NCBI GenBank assembly: GCA_007922195.1
Contig: ML682028.1
Span: 17,327,053-17,391,052, forward strand
Length of the DNA stretch: 64,000 bases
Direction: 5' to 3'
DNA from: Podocnemis expansa
Taxonomy: Eukaryota; Chordata; Testudines; Podocnemididae
The notes under the pieces are model-generated. The model was not told where the DNA came from. It ran no database searches and saw only the letters and a program-made list of their open reading frames with translations. Below, piece by piece: positions 22,226 through 34,736 of this stretch. Every line of letters begins with the position of its first letter. The stretch's first letter is position 1. Made by a program: the position numbers and the translations under genes.

Positions 22226-23145
22226 TTATTCCATAGTTAGTGACAGGAGAATCACGTCGTATTAGGTATGGCTGTGAACTGGCAGGGCTGTCTACGGAAA
22301 GCAGGTGGGAAAGCATTAAATTCACAGATAAATTAAAATAAGAGGTGTTTTAGGAAAAAGAGGAAAAGATTTTTTTAAAAAGTCATTGATCTTTCCATTT
22401 AAACAAGATATCACAGGGTGAAAATCTAACTGAGAAATATCTGAAGAATGTTTTATAGCTATATGATAAGGCCAAGAAGTATTTTTATTAGAGCTAATAA
22501 AAAAACGGAACAACAACCCAATGGGAGACTCCAGTATTTAGACATTTGTTCCAAATCAGAATGAAAAAAATTGAAATTATCAACACTTCTCATGTCTGAA
22601 AAAATCTGATTCAGCTTTTTCATTCTAAGTTGTTACTTACTTCTGTGTCCACGTGCTGCTCACGGTAGTCTCAGACCTGAAGTGAATCATGGGTGACATA
22701 GTCTAGCTGGGAAACCTGTCTCATAGGACAGAATAAAGTCACCACACACTCACACCATAGCTGTCATGAACCATCACAACAGCTCAGGTTGATTCAGAGA
22801 TTAATGTCAAACCAACCTGAAACAAAATGTTTTGCTTTGATTTGAAAACATCAGCAAAATTGTCATTCCCCCCAAAATTTTGATTTTGCAGAAAACCACA
22901 CATTCACTGAAATATGGAAAATTCCCAACTCACTTGAATTATGATACATTGTTAATGATATAGAGAAACATGAAAGTAGCCCTGGGATGAATTTGAATTC
23001 AAAGAAATATATTTGATTTAAAGCTTGAAAGGTTTGATGGTTTCATGAAAAATTATGCAAATTCACCTTCTAAACAATAGTTACCTCTGCATATTCTGTC
23101 ATATAGGAGAACAAATCCCTGCCCCCAAATTAATGATAAGAAGCA

Positions 23146-23323
23146 AAAATATTCTATTCTGTAATTTCCCCATCTTCAAAGCATCTGACAAAGTGGCATT
23201 ATCTCCCATGAAAGCTCATGCAATAAATAAATTTGTTAGTCTTTATAAGTGCCACTGGACTCCTTGCTTGTTTTGCTGAACTAGACTAAAATGGTTACTC
23301 CTTTGGGATCTGAAAATATTCTA
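23146..23323 (+). repeat. Foldback retroposon, half-length, with exact 11-bp duplication (copy L)
   Basis: The element (23157-23312) runs TTCTGTAATTTCCCCATC ... CATCTGACAAAGTGGC ... CTCCCATGAAAGCTCATGC ... TTTGTTAGTC ... ACTAGACTAAAATGG ... CTTTGGGATCTG. AAAATATTCTA occurs directly at both sides (23146-23156, 23313-23323). It lacks the left arm of the palindrome. Copy G (45435) shares the same 5' start TTCTGTAA-TTTCCCC, so this start may be a real sub-element boundary. Confidence 0.85.
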
Positions 23324-23329
23324 GTCCAC

Positions 23330-24640
23330 CTTATACAAAATTTTTGTGGCATGATCTGGAATCCAGCCTATGCTTAAAAACACGTATCTTATTATCTTTT
23401 CTTCTTCCTGCTTATTGGCAATGGCTAGTAATCTTTCAGTTGTGGTATGGAAAGTCAAACATGAACCAATATTTTCCATTATAGTTGTAATTTTGGCCTG
23501 TAATTTTATCACGCAAATCTAAATCGACTTCAAAAACGTCATAAACTAATTGTCACTGAATAAACTGAAACTTTTGAGTGGTTTCTCAAAATGATTTAAT
23601 AAAAGAAGAATAAAAAACAAATGTTAGCCATAATATTTTTGGAAAAAATGGTACAATATTTCTTTCTATTCCACTCCTTGGAGCACAAGTATCCACCCTC
23701 GCTTTTAAATGCAGTCCTACAGGTTTGTTTCTCTTGGATTTTTATAGCAACAGATCTAATATTTGTCCTGTGTGATTTGAACTTTTTTAAAAACAAAGAA
23801 CACAGATCAAATTTCTATGCAACAAAGACATCTACTTTCTAATTTTTAAACATATTGACTTCTAAGTGTTAACAATATGACCATGTTCTCGTTAAATAAT
23901 TATAGTCATTTTCACCATTTGCATAGCTAAACTCTTCAGAGGCCATTATAAGTTTATGTTAGGCAATAATCTGAATGACTACCAGTTAGCCTGCTTCACT
24001 TCACTCATATTAAGAAACAATATACAGAGGATATAGAGTGATCAGATATGTTTATGCTGAGGAAAAAAGGGATTGCATAAGTAGTAAACAGGGAATTTCT
24101 GTATGAATATTGACAATCTTTGCTAATCACTTATGAATGAAAAATTTCTGCAAAACCTCCAAGCACAGACAAATCTGGAAATGTCAAACAATGGAAAATC
24201 TGTGAACAACATTTCCAGCAAAAAAAAAGCTAAAAGTCATTAGTTACTCTTTTATTGTGGTGGTTTTTATGTTGACAAATGAAATTTGCAAAGTATGTCT
24301 GCATGGAGAAAAAAGCCTCATATTTATTCATAAAATGGATTCACTTAAAGACAGCAACATAAATCCACCTATTATGAATGAATAACTCATATTGAGACTG
24401 ATTGCATATTTTGACTGAATTCTATTTGATACAGAAATGGGGTGGTAAGGCCTCATCCCACTTTGAGCCTCCATATAGTCTGAGTCTGCTCAAGAGCCAG
24501 TTTCATCCTCAGTGCCTATTAGAGACCCCAACTCTGCTCTTACTTATGTTCTGTTGTGACAAAGGCCACAGCAGCAGCCAAGAATAGTCAGAATACATTG
24601 GCCCTGTGACTATGCCTCTTTCTCGCAGTCCTAGCACACT
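23330..24640. other. Non-coding AT-rich DNA
   Basis: AT-rich sequence with no recognised transposon or exon. Open frames are 61-73 codons and lie on both strands. Confidence 0.5.
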
Positions 24641-24644
24641 CTGT

Positions 24645-24900
24645 ACTTATAAGAACAGTCACATTGGGTCTCATCAATGCTCCATCTTGCCCAGTACCCT
24701 GTCTTCTGGCAGTGCCCGGTGCCTGATACTTCAGAGGGAATGAACAGAACAGGGCTATTATTGAGAGATCCAGTCTCAGCTTCAGAGCTTTAGGGACACA
24801 TGGAGCATGCAGTTCCATCCAAGACCCTCTTGGCTAATAGTCATTGATCAGTCTTTCCTCCATGAACTTATGCAATTCTTTTTTAAACCTAGTTATACCA
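24645..24900 (-). mobile_element. CR1-family LINE 3' region fragment
   Basis: The order 'ACTTATAAGAACAGTCACATTGGG', 'CATCTTGCCCAGTACCCTGTC', 'CTTCAGAGGGAATGAACAGAAC', 'TGGCTAATAGTCATTGATC', 'TCCTCCATGAACTTATGCAATTC' and 'TTTTTAAACCTAGTTATACC' is a common turtle/crocodilian CR1 3' region, seen here from its antisense side. No open frame is preserved. Confidence 0.8.
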
Positions 24901-25097
24901 GAATTTCCTTAGGTTTGTCACTGGAGTGGCTGTTTCTGCCCCTTTATGTCACTGGAGCAGTATAAGGGGAACAAGAGAGACAACTGATGCCACAGCCATC
25001 TACTGATAGTTATTTTTCCTCATGTTTATGCTGCTGCTGAGTTTCTTGCCTTTGATTCCATTCTATGTGACATGGGTTTACATACTGCTGTGACTTA

Positions 25098-25206
25098 TCA
25101 ATCAATCAATCAAATCATAGGGCTGGAAGGGACCTTGTGAGATCATCGAGTCCAACCCCCTGGGAACTGAACCCAGGACCTTCTGCATGTTAAGCAGAGG
25201 TGCTAG
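25098..25206 (-). mobile_element. tRNA-derived SINE with CR1-like tail
   Basis: On the minus strand the head reads AGCACCTCTGCTTAACATGC, AGAAGGTCCTGGGTTCAGTTCC. It carries a pol III B box (GGTTCAGTTCC against GGTTCRANTCC). This is followed by 'GGGGGTTGGACTCGATGATC', 'TCACAAGGTCCCTTCCAGCCC', TATGATTTG and an (ATTG)n tail. The second part is the CR1 3' end, so the SINE would be mobilised by CR1 machinery, as known for tRNA-CR1 SINEs in birds. The upstream tRNA half with the A box is missing or truncated at 25206. Confidence 0.7.
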
Positions 25207-25209
25207 TTG

Positions 25210-26880
25210 TACTTAAAAAGAACAGACAAGCAGGATCTATTTGGGGGGACAAGGCAAATACGCCACGTTTATTGTAAAAGTAAGAATAGCAAAAAGTATA
25301 CACACAGAGACACACACAAGAAGTTCTGCAAGCTGGAGCAATATAATTACCAGTCCTTTCATGTATTGCTTGAGCCAGCCTAGTAGCCAGATAGGCTGGG
25401 CATAAGGAGAGACCCAGGCCTCTGTCGGTTGCAAATCCGATGCTCCAAGATGACAGTTGCAGAATGAGACCCAAAGTTGGCATGTTCTTACCCATCTTTT
25501 ATATTTGCTGGCTCTCATGTAAGTCTATGGGATTTGCTGTGTCACGTTGCCTCAAGGTTCCTGTGAGATCACTGGTCACCAGTCACTTGCAGACTTGATT
25601 GTATTTTTGTTCTTTTCTTTCTGGGATGACTCCTTTTTGGTCTAATCAGATATGTCTGCGTTCTTCAGCCAATTAGATGGTACTTGTGCTTCATTAGGAC
25701 AGACTGGCAGTTGAAGCTGGTTGCTTCATACGCACACCCTTCATTCAAACACCTTGTTCACACATGTAAATGAACTTACACAGCATACAGCTAAACCAGA
25801 TTTCATCAAGTGTACAAAATGGAGTACAATGTTTAAGCAGGAGTTCCAGACTGACAACAGGAGGTCTTGTTGGACATTGGTTATAATGTCTATTAAACAG
25901 GGTTACAGAATTATTTTACTTAAGATATGAAAGAACAAGCTGTACAACATTAACTATTATGTATTTCAAAGGTAAATTCAATTCATTATCTACTTGTGCC
26001 CCTACACTGCTCCCATCATTACATACTGCTCCTGGAGATGTAGTTAGTTGTGTGAGAGGCAGAATGTTTGCTTGGTTTTAGCACAGTTGTATGTCCGTTA
26101 TTGTAGAAGAGCCATATCAAAGAGGTGGGTTTCCTGAGGTCTTTCCCAGCTCCTGTGGGTCTTCTAGGAAAGTTCTGCCCCCAGTTCCTATACGTCTAAT
26201 CCTTGCTGCTGAGGGCTCCATTGTATCCCATGAATGTTACGGTGCATTTTGATCACTGGAGAAAAGGTGTTTTCTGAGGTAGATGGGCATTCATCTCAGC
26301 AAGGCTTAGAAGATCAAGACCAGAAGCATGAAACTGTTTTGGTTTCCATTGGGAAACTGATGAAGAGATCAGAGCACCAATGTATTTGTATCAACCCATG
26401 TTGTTTAGGAGGGAGGCTGTTGCACATTGTACCAACATGATCCCCTTCAAGGCTTCCTAAATGTAGCACTGTTGCAATCCTGAAGCCTGAAGGTCATTCA
26501 AGCCTGGACTACTGTTGCCAAGGTCACATGGGTCAGGACTAGGAGGAGGTCCTTGGCCCGCCAAAGGTGATAGAAAGCATTCCACTATGGCCCCAGTTCT
26601 ACATGATTTTGAGCCTACGGCGGGACTATGAGCTAGGCCTGTCATTCCTAACTCATGGAAACAAGCAAATATGAATATAACGATAGTGTGCCCATGGCAA
26701 CTTGGACAGCAACAGCACGGTTTAATCATGCTGAACACTTACCCACAGAATTCAAATACTTACCAATGCGCTTAGGCTGGATAAATTTTTGCCCATTCTA
26801 CAGAGGGGTAATCCGCCTTTCCTCCAGCTGGAACATTTTAGGAGACTCTTGGTATGTCTCACAATGAGTTTCTTGTCTCC
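25210..26880. other. Non-coding DNA, no gene seen
   Basis: No recognised repeat. Open frames of 93-101 codons at 25190-25518 overlap in two frames of one strand and partly lie in the SINE head, so they are not accepted. Confidence 0.45.
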
Positions 26881-26882
26881 AT

Positions 26883-26941
26883 GGCCCTGATTCAGCAAAG
26901 CACTTAAGCACCAGCTTCAAGGCTTTGCTGAATCATGGCCT
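26883..26941. repeat. Ancient foldback repeat, short
   Basis: GGCCCTGATTCAGCAAAGC (left) and GCTTTGCTGAATCATGGCC (right) are nearly perfect inverted repeats of 19 bases around ACTTAAGCACCAGCTTCAAG. This is a collapsed form of the 'gatccagcaaagcacttaagcacatgc' foldback common in reptile genomes. Confidence 0.75.
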
Positions 26942-29070
26942 TTGAGAGCTTTTATCCTTCAGTGTCACAGTTTGGCCGATGATTTTCAGACCTGCCCAGC
27001 CAACAAGTCCTGTGATCTGATTTCCTTTAATGGCCAGGTGCTTTTAGTAATAGACTGCCAACTGCAACTGGTACTGCAGAAAATGGTGCCTGGAATGAAA
27101 AGGGAGGGGTGGAGGGAGTCAATGAAACAGAACAGATAATTTTGCAATTTAATTTTCCATCTTCTCTAATAATGGTACCAGTGTCAGGTTTGATGGATGA
27201 AATTGCTACATAAGGCTTTTCAAGATTAATTCCCCTCCTATAACTACAGCTGTGTTTTTCCAGAGCACATCTTTACTCCCTTACTCAATCTTTCCTGTCC
27301 CATCCCCCTTTTTTCCCTTGGAAGAATGTTTTGGATCATAGACTGCGAGGAGAATTAGACTGGGCATAAGGGCCAACTTTCATGTTTACTAAGAGACTAC
27401 AATCCTTTTCCTCAAGGAGAGAGAGTGCAGCTTTTCTGTGGAAAACTTGAGCATGTCAGCAAACAGGCCAGAATACCCTCTACCCCTTATCTGAAACTGC
27501 TGACTACCACACAAACACAGTGCATCTGCTTTGTCCAGGATCTTGGAGGATCTACACTTTTTATCATTATGCTTAGGTAAAATCTCTGAAGCCCATTAAA
27601 ACCTACAGTGTAATCTGAGCCCCATATTTTTTTCAGACCAGGGGATCTGCAATTTAAAGACAAGGTTTGATCTTATCTATTTTTTTATCTGACGACACTG
27701 GCTCCACAACAGAAGTTTTATCAGCAAGGAAAATAATGCAATTAATGTCCTGGCTGTCTCAAACTTTACGGAGAGATCTTGGTTCTAACAACTCAGGGCA
27801 GGCTATCAATTAAATGTAACTCTGTAAACTTTAATGAACCAAATCCTTATCTAAGAACATGCAAAGCAACTAAATTAACTCCATGGACTTAGTAAACTAT
27901 ACGGAAATCTTTGGGGTTTGTTTGGGTTTTATTTTATTTTATTTTTTAATGTGAGGGAATATATAGACACTGTGTTGAACAAAATCTGATTTTCTTTCCC
28001 CTCCACTGGCAAAGAAAGCACATACCGCTAACAAGTGTCATTACTGTGTTTACGTCACTGAAGAATTTTCTCTTTCTGGCACGCTCTCTGTATCCCACAG
28101 CTGAAGGGGTTCCAGGAAAAAAAAGGAACAATCTGGCCTAATGGTGGTGGTAGAACACAAAAACACCTCTTGCTCAATTTGCACGTTTAACGCTGACAAA
28201 AGTTTTTTTATGTCTGGAGACTAAAGCAATTGTGACATGTTTGCTACTTTTATTTTATTGACAAGTTAGTGATCAAGAAAGCATTGGAACAAATCTGTGG
28301 CCTCCCAGGACTTCTTAACTGTGATTATGATGCACACCATGGACACTTGACACTGCATTGTGACAGTGAGGACAGAACCTGGACATGCCTTCTCCAAAAA
28401 CACAGACCCTTGCCACTCTAACTAAAGGAGAATCTTTGTTATTAGTTAGCAGTAGGGGGCATACAGCACACTGTGGAGAGGTCTAATTCCATCCAGTAGG
28501 GGGTAGCAGTGCTCATAGACAGCTCACTTTAAGAGCAACTGTATTTGCCCACACTGCCTGCCTAAACAACGACTAGGTCTCTGAAAGTTTGGAGTTTAGG
28601 TTTAACTGAGAACAGCATCCATAAGTTCAGATGCTTATCTAGAGATTATCCAAACAATTCAATCCTCTTCAATCTGCAACTGTGCAGTGGAAATCTCATT
28701 AGAGGGGGCTGCTTTGTTTGATTCCAAGCCCGTTGGAATCCTAATAAAACCTAACTTGCACAGATATCCCTTCATCCCGAGATCTCGATGCTCCTTAGAA
28801 AGGAGGTCAGTGCCATTGTCTCAGGCGTGCAGATGGGGACATAGGTACACAGAACCTGGGCCTCCTTACTGCTGCAGAGACCCGTATGATCTACCTTGCT
28901 CATCAGGGTAACAATCAGTGGAAACAGAAGTTGCACAGAATCTGATCTTTAAGGATTTAAATTCTGCCAGTTATGAGTACTATTTCAGTAGCAACTAGAA
29001 GCCCCACCCAAGATCAGGGCCTCATTGAACCAGGCCCTGAAAACACTCATGGTTAGGCAGTGCCTGTACA
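26942..29070. other. Non-coding DNA, no gene seen
   Basis: No repeat or exon recognised with confidence. An AT microsatellite-like patch (TTTTATTTTATTTTA) is at about 27929-27945. Confidence 0.5.
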
Positions 29071-29074
29071 AAGA

Positions 29075-29165
29075 AGTAGCAGTCGAAAAATAGAGAAGGG
29101 CAGTGATTTGCTCAAGGCCATACAACAGGTGCATGACAAAATGAAGAACAGAACCCAAGCATTAG
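29075..29165 (-). mobile_element. CORE-SINE/MIR-like fragment
   Basis: 'GAGAAGGGCAGTGATTTGCTC', 'AAGGCCATACAACAGGTGC' and 'ACAGAACCCAAGC' is the reversed MIR core 'gcttgggttctg...gtatggccttgagcaaatcac'. Only the centre remains. Confidence 0.65.
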
Positions 29166-29789
29166 ACATGGGCACCCAGAAAATCCCTGGGATACACAGG
29201 GCCTGAGTTAGGGCCTAGGGTCCCTCTACAATGACTAGTGAGAGACAGGCACTTCCGAATGGGAGACACAGAAGACAGCATGCTAAGTGGCTTCCCCTGC
29301 CCAAGTTAGTTCATGGCAGATGCCAAGGCAACAGGTTTGTTCTGAGTCCTGTCTCTACCAGGGAGCTCAATATCTAAGTCTAGCCTGCACAGAGACACCC
29401 TCTTGGGCTTGGGATTTTCAGCTGCAAATCCTTTCTTGGCATCAGACACCTAGGCCCAATTGGCAAGAAGCTGGGGAGAAAAGACACAGGGTGAGGATGC
29501 CAACCTCCCTCATAATTTGTAGCCCAGTACGCACCTGGGATGTGGGCAACTCCATGGTTCAAATGCCCCTTCTTCCTCTTCCTTGCACCTTTGCCACTGA
29601 GCTATGGGATGATCTGATATAGGGCTCCCTCAGGCTCTCCTGTTGAAGCTTTTCCACTATGGATAAATAATAAAAGAAAGTCATTGAAAGAGGGAGACTG
29701 GGTCCAGCTCTCTCATCTCCAAGGTGAGTGCACAAGGCTACGGAGAAGAGGTTTTTGATCTGTGGGGCATGCGCCTCTATGAGGGTGCA

Positions 29790-30181
29790 GAGAAATGTTA
29801 CAGGGGCACAGCAGAGCCCACGCTAGCCCTAAAGTGGACCAGAGAGGGAACACCATTCTGCTCTGCCTCAAGCTCAGCTCCAGCCCCAAAACCGCGCCCT
29901 GGCGCTGGACACAGTTCCCTTGTTTGGGCTCCTGGCTGAAGCACTGGCTCTCAGCACCTGCCCCTTGGTACCTGGCTGTGGTCTTAGACCCCAGAGATCA
30001 GTCATGGCCCCTTGCGCCCAGCTGCTACCTGAGCTCTCCCCCAGCCTTGACTTTGGCTCCTGGCTGCTGTTCCCAGCTCTGCCTCCAGCCCTGAACGTGG
30101 TCCCACTCCCAGTCCAAGCTGGAGTGGAGGTAGAGGGTTGCAGATGATGGAGGCATGACCTAAAGAGCTTGGTGACCACTG
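29790..30181. mobile_element. GC-rich hAT-like remnant (one end seen)
   Basis: The block is clearly richer in GC than its surroundings. It is made of 'TCCAGCCCC', 'CCTGGCTG' and similar words and ends 'GAGCTTGGTGACCACTG' at 30181, the complement of a CAGTGGTCACC hAT-type terminus. I find no left end or target duplication. Five overlapping frames of 63-113 codons on both strands here come from the GC bias. Confidence 0.4.
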
Positions 30182-30182
30182 C

Positions 30183-32610
30183 TGTAGAGACATGCTCAGG
30201 CTCTCTCTCTCTCATCCAATGATTCTTTCATTCACTCTAAAGGGAACCAATCCAGGAGGCTCAGCAGGTTGGGCGGCAAAGGTGAGTTAGGCAGAGGAAC
30301 ACCAATCTTCTACTGCTTCATATTTGTCCTGAAGTCTTGAACTCTGGACATGTGGCATGTGGCTGCACTACACATATGGACAGGCCAAAGCATAGGTGAC
30401 TATGGAGGCATTTTACTGCCAAATGTACTCCACTAGAGTGTGTAGGAGAAGAATAGCAGGGGGTTATGAATCCCTGTGGGGACTGATTCTGATTTAGATA
30501 CCCAGAATGGCAGGTAGCTACCTAAGTCTTTTTGTGAATCTAGACCCAAGTCTCTTGATTCGTCATTGAATGCCATAACCACGGGACTCCACTGCCACTC
30601 CAAAAGGAACTATTTATTCTCAGCTAAAGACAGTGTGAGGAACTCATCCAGTCTCCTGAGCAGTAACCTCAGATGATTACCGTGGTGAGCTTAAGATGTT
30701 GTCATATTGGACCTTCAGCAAAGTGCAGTGAAGTGAATGGAAGTTTTTCAGGGTCATTATGTCTACCCAGTCTTCTTCCTTTCAGTGGTTTATTACAAAA
30801 AGGTAGACGGATTGTAAGATGGCACTGTTGATTTATAAAGTTCCCAACAGTGTAGGCCCTGGATGCACTAAATACCTCCTTTGTGAGCCTTGGTTTCATG
30901 AGTTTGTGTTCATACACCATCTGCCTTCAGTTTTCCCAAACTAGCACCTTTGGCTGGCCTTTGGTCATGTCTTTTCTGTGACAACCTCTCATATTAATAT
31001 TAATTAATCTCTAATATTAATATTTTCAAATTAAAAAGAGAAGAAGTTGGGAAATTCTTCCCCCCTCTTTATTTGAAACAGCTTCACCTAAACCATACCC
31101 CTTGACCCCATGCCAAAGGTGTCTGTTGAAATGATGTCAGCCTTATGCACTTATCCTTTAATTCCAGTTCAGTTCTTTGCTTTTTCTTTGTATCCTGGAC
31201 CTCCTTAAATTTATATTAATTGTTATTGTTAGTTAGTGTCATTTTTTATCATTTGTGTTACATTTTTACAAGCTGTTTTTAAGGATCCTGGAATGCATGA
31301 GGCTTTAGAATTCAAAGCAGTTTTATCATCATTGCCGTTATGGCAGGAAAGAATGCAAAAATAGCCTTTCCAATAGTATGAGATACCAAGACAGTGGCAG
31401 ATGACAACTCCTTGACCATGTTTTCACCCCAGCTTCATGCTAATGGGAGCAGATCATCCATTCACAGGAAAAAACTAACCTGGTCCCACAATGTTAGTCT
31501 CTTACTGAGAGGGAGACCAGTATTATACCCTATTCTTTCTAAGTCAAGCTATTAGGTCTTCAGTTTACACCACCACAAGACCTGCTTAGTGTTGCATCTG
31601 AAGAACTTGTGGTGAACCAGAGAACCCCAGAATCACAGAAGATTATGTATGGACAGAATCTCAGGAAGTTGAGTTCTGGAGTAGAGCTTGAAGCCTACAG
31701 CTTTGACAGTGAGAGCATGCTGCCAAATGAGCCATCTGAAAAACTAATGCATAACTTCATGGGATCCTGGTAGGTAGAGATGCAATAGATCAAACAGACT
31801 GAGTCCATCTCCCATCCATTGCAGGATGGAGTCCCCTAATAGATATTAAACTGGTCTACTACACCAAATGGCCCATGACCATCTCATCCAGAACCTTGTT
31901 AGTGAAAGAAAACAAAACCAGAAGGTTCACAAGTCCTGGTTGCTCACCACGTTTGAACAAGTTCACCATGCTTTTGCAAGACCATCAGAGGCATGATCAG
32001 TCTCACCCATCTCCTTCTTTAGCTCATCGAAGAACTGCACACAGTAAGCTGAGGAAGTCAGCAACATTGAGTAAAACTGAACTTTCCATTCCTTGTGTAA
32101 ACACAATGTATCCCCCCACAGTGTCCATAAAATGCACAAGAGTGCAAAGTCAGCAGCTTCAGACAGACTTGGTACCTCCATGCAGTGAGCGGATACCAGG
32201 TGGTCTCTGTCAGGGGAGGTGATTTATGCTAACTCTCTCCCTCTTGGGCTGCTTCTATTTAGTTAGTGGGAGTTTGGCAGCCCAAAGGTCACAGACACTC
32301 CAGTCACCAGTGGTTTCTCTGCTGAAAAGGAGAAATGCCTTTATAAGGGGAAAAAAAATGCAGAACTGAAAGCAGGGTATCGTTCTCCACTGGAAAATCA
32401 GCAGATGCATAAACAGTCAAGGGCTTCGAAGCAGAGAGATCATGTACACTGAATTAATCACAAATGGACTGCAAGAGTAAGAAGGACTTTTCTCTTCCTA
32501 TTCATTCCCTCTTACTCGAGATCAAAAATCTGAAAACAGGTCATTAGGTACAGTACATTGAATATGTGATAAGCAGCTTCATGAACAGTGACATTTGATG
32601 GTGTTTTATT
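30183..32610. other. Non-coding DNA, nothing assigned
   Basis: An inverted AT-rich motif TAATATTAAT / ATTAATATT lies at about 30993-31023. The stretch 31640-32220 has the base composition of an old coding-derived repeat, but I cannot name it and both strands are interrupted by stops. Confidence 0.4.
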
Positions 32611-32617
32611 CTTGCCT

Positions 32618-32780
32618 CTACCTTGCTCCAAGGACTTGGCCAAGTCATTCAAAGGTGCTCTGCCTCAGTTTATGGATCTGTAAAATAGGGGAAAATTATA
32701 CCTGCCCAACTTTATGAAGCATTTTGAGATCTCCATAGGAAAAATGCTAGATACATGACTGAGATCTTTATTATTATTTG
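32618..32780 (+). mobile_element. CORE-SINE/MIR-like copy, type 1 tail
   Basis: 'AAGGACTTGGCCAAGTCATTC', 'CTCTGCCTCAGTTTATGG', 'ATCTGTAAAATAGGGG' and 'AAGCATTTTGAGATCTCC', then AAAATGCTAGATAC and TTTATTATTATT, follow the order of a MIR-type SINE from the core to its 3' tail. Confidence 0.85.
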
Positions 32781-32810
32781 AGCCAATTAAAGGGAGAAAG
32801 CGACATTTAG

Positions 32811-32932
32811 GCACCAAGCACCAGCAAGGTGCTTAAATACATGCGTAACTTTAAATACATGAATTGTCCCATTGACTTCAATGGACTATTCATGCGCTTA
32901 AAGTCAGACATGGGTTTCCAAACTGGGCCTTT
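32811..32932. repeat. Ancient foldback repeat with intact centre
   Basis: GTGCTTAAATACATGCG, then GTCCCATTGACTTCAATGGAC as palindromic centre, then TTCATGCGCTTAAAG, then AACTGGGCC. It is the best preserved copy of the foldback group in the window. Confidence 0.75.
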
Positions 32933-33094
32933 ATGGTAATAAAACCTGTGAGTACATCTGAGGAAAGCCCAGACTAGTGCCTTGTTTACTGCACCTATAA
33001 ATGCCCCCAAATTAAAAATCCTAAAATATTCTCTAGTAGTGTCTCAAATCATAGTGGTAACAAACACTGTGAAAGGTGTTGTGTTGTACCATTA

Positions 33095-33567
33095 CTGTAG
33101 AACAGTCATTCCCAGCCTTTTCAGTAACACGGTGCACTTCAATGGCACAGCCACTTTTGTCACCTGATTTGATTGCTCTTAAATGTCATGTTTACTTACA
33201 TTTACATTTACTATGGATATGCTGTTGCTAAAGTGGTTTGCAACACAATGCATACAACAAGCTAAAGAAGGATCAAATGAATTAATATTTCAAATCCACT
33301 AGAAAAAATTTTTGTCCTTTGGTCACCTGGTATAGAATGGTCATGTTTTAGAATCGAAATACCGATATCTCACTTTTAATTTGATGATTATTTTTCATGA
33401 GTTTAAGAGCTGTAATAGTGGTTGGAGAGAATATTGTTTAAGATGAAACAATGTTTGCTGTACTTTGATTTCCATTACCTTTGTACAACATTTCATGGCA
33501 TGGTTCGACAATTCTCACAGCACACCAGTGTACCATGGCAAATCGATTGAAAACCATTGCTGTAGAA
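33095..33567. mobile_element. Non-autonomous hAT transposon, 457 bp, perfect 8-bp duplication
   Basis: The element is 33103-33559. The left end CAGTCATTCCCAGCC and right end GATTGAAAACCATTG are a worn CAGTGGTT/AACCACTG-type hAT inverted repeat. CTGTAGAA stands immediately outside both ends (33095-33102 and 33560-33567), an exact 8-bp target duplication as hAT transposases make. The inside pairs 'CAGTAACACGGTGCACTTC' with 'GCACACCAGTGTACCATGG'. No transposase frame is present, so it was moved in trans. Confidence 0.85.
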
Positions 33568-34676
33568 TACTATATTACACATAATATGCATAATTTGCAG
33601 TTTACTTTTAAACACATGTTCAGTACTAACTCCCAGCAATATTTCTGGGGTTTAAGCAGGTGAATCAATGGAACAGCACAAGTGTTACCAATTAACAAGG
33701 TCTTTTCCCCACATGGCTTGATCAAAACCTCAAGATCAAAACTGATATGTTCTTGTTTTCCATTTTTAGCATCTGATATGTGAACTGTTGTTCTATTAAG
33801 GATACAGGAATGTGATCGTGCTAGTACATCAGCATAAAACCAAAAGTATGTTATCATCATCATAGAGTAAAGAACTGTAAAAACTCCAAACAAAAAGAAG
33901 TTTATGACCTGAAAGAGCTCACAAACTAATGTTAGGAAAAGGACAACAGATGGATACTCACAGGTGTTTGAGCACAAAGAAAGACATAATAATATTGGTC
34001 AGCATGACAGGCAGCCTCACTATATCAAGCTTTCAAGTTTTTTGTAATGCTGTTGGCATCAAAGGAGCTATGTATTTGGGATTTTCACCAATGAAATCAG
34101 TTTCTGTCCCACACACTGTGCCAAGTTCCATACTGCCTCTGATAAGCTCCCTACAGAATGGCTAAAATTTAGTTTAGTCTCTGAACTCTTCTAAATTTGG
34201 CCATTGGCCTCTATCCCCAGTAGACTATATAAGGTCACATCACCAAATCACAATTGTTTTCCAGGGTTGTGGAGGTCAGTGTCTCATTTCACACTGGACC
34301 TTTCTCTCGTAAAAGAAAAATAGTCTGGGTTTTGTTTCATACCGTGCCCAGCACAGAGAATACAGGAAGCCATTTGGTTTGGAAATTTCTTTTGAGACCG
34401 ATCCGCTTTTTCTTACATCTGCGATACAATACTGAAGGATAATTTGACTTTCCTCAGGGAAAATCAACAGTTGGAAATCTGACAGGAAAGCTAGTTTTCC
34501 CAAGAAAATCTCCATTCAAGTTCATAGGAAATGGCAGTGACCTGTATAGCATAGAATCGGGAAGCAGAGTAGGCTGGATGGGCTGGAAAAGAATGCCAGT
34601 GCAAACAGAATTCTTCCCAAAGGAAGAAATTAGCAGGTCTGCTAATGAAAGAAAGTTTACTTGAGTTAACTCTGAT

Positions 34677-34708
34677 AAAGGTCCCATTGAAATCAATGGG
34701 TAGCTCAC
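34677..34708. repeat. Ancient foldback centre
   Basis: GGTCCCATTGAAATCAATGGG is a near-perfect palindrome of the foldback group; the outer arms are not recognised. Confidence 0.5.
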
Positions 34709-34736
34709 AGGGTCATATGCCACTTAGTGCGAAGAA

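Noticed and set aside
26460..26640. Possible LINE fragment
   Set aside because: Some word similarity to reptile repeats, but no ordered match I could defend.
31640..32220. Possible processed pseudogene or unknown retroelement coding remnant
   Set aside because: The composition suggests old coding DNA, but both strands have stops and I cannot name a family. A translated search would decide.
33570..33977. 135-codon open frame, minus strand, hydrophobic
   Set aside because: The apparent membrane segments reflect T-rich codons of AT-rich DNA; no family is recognised. RNA evidence would be needed.
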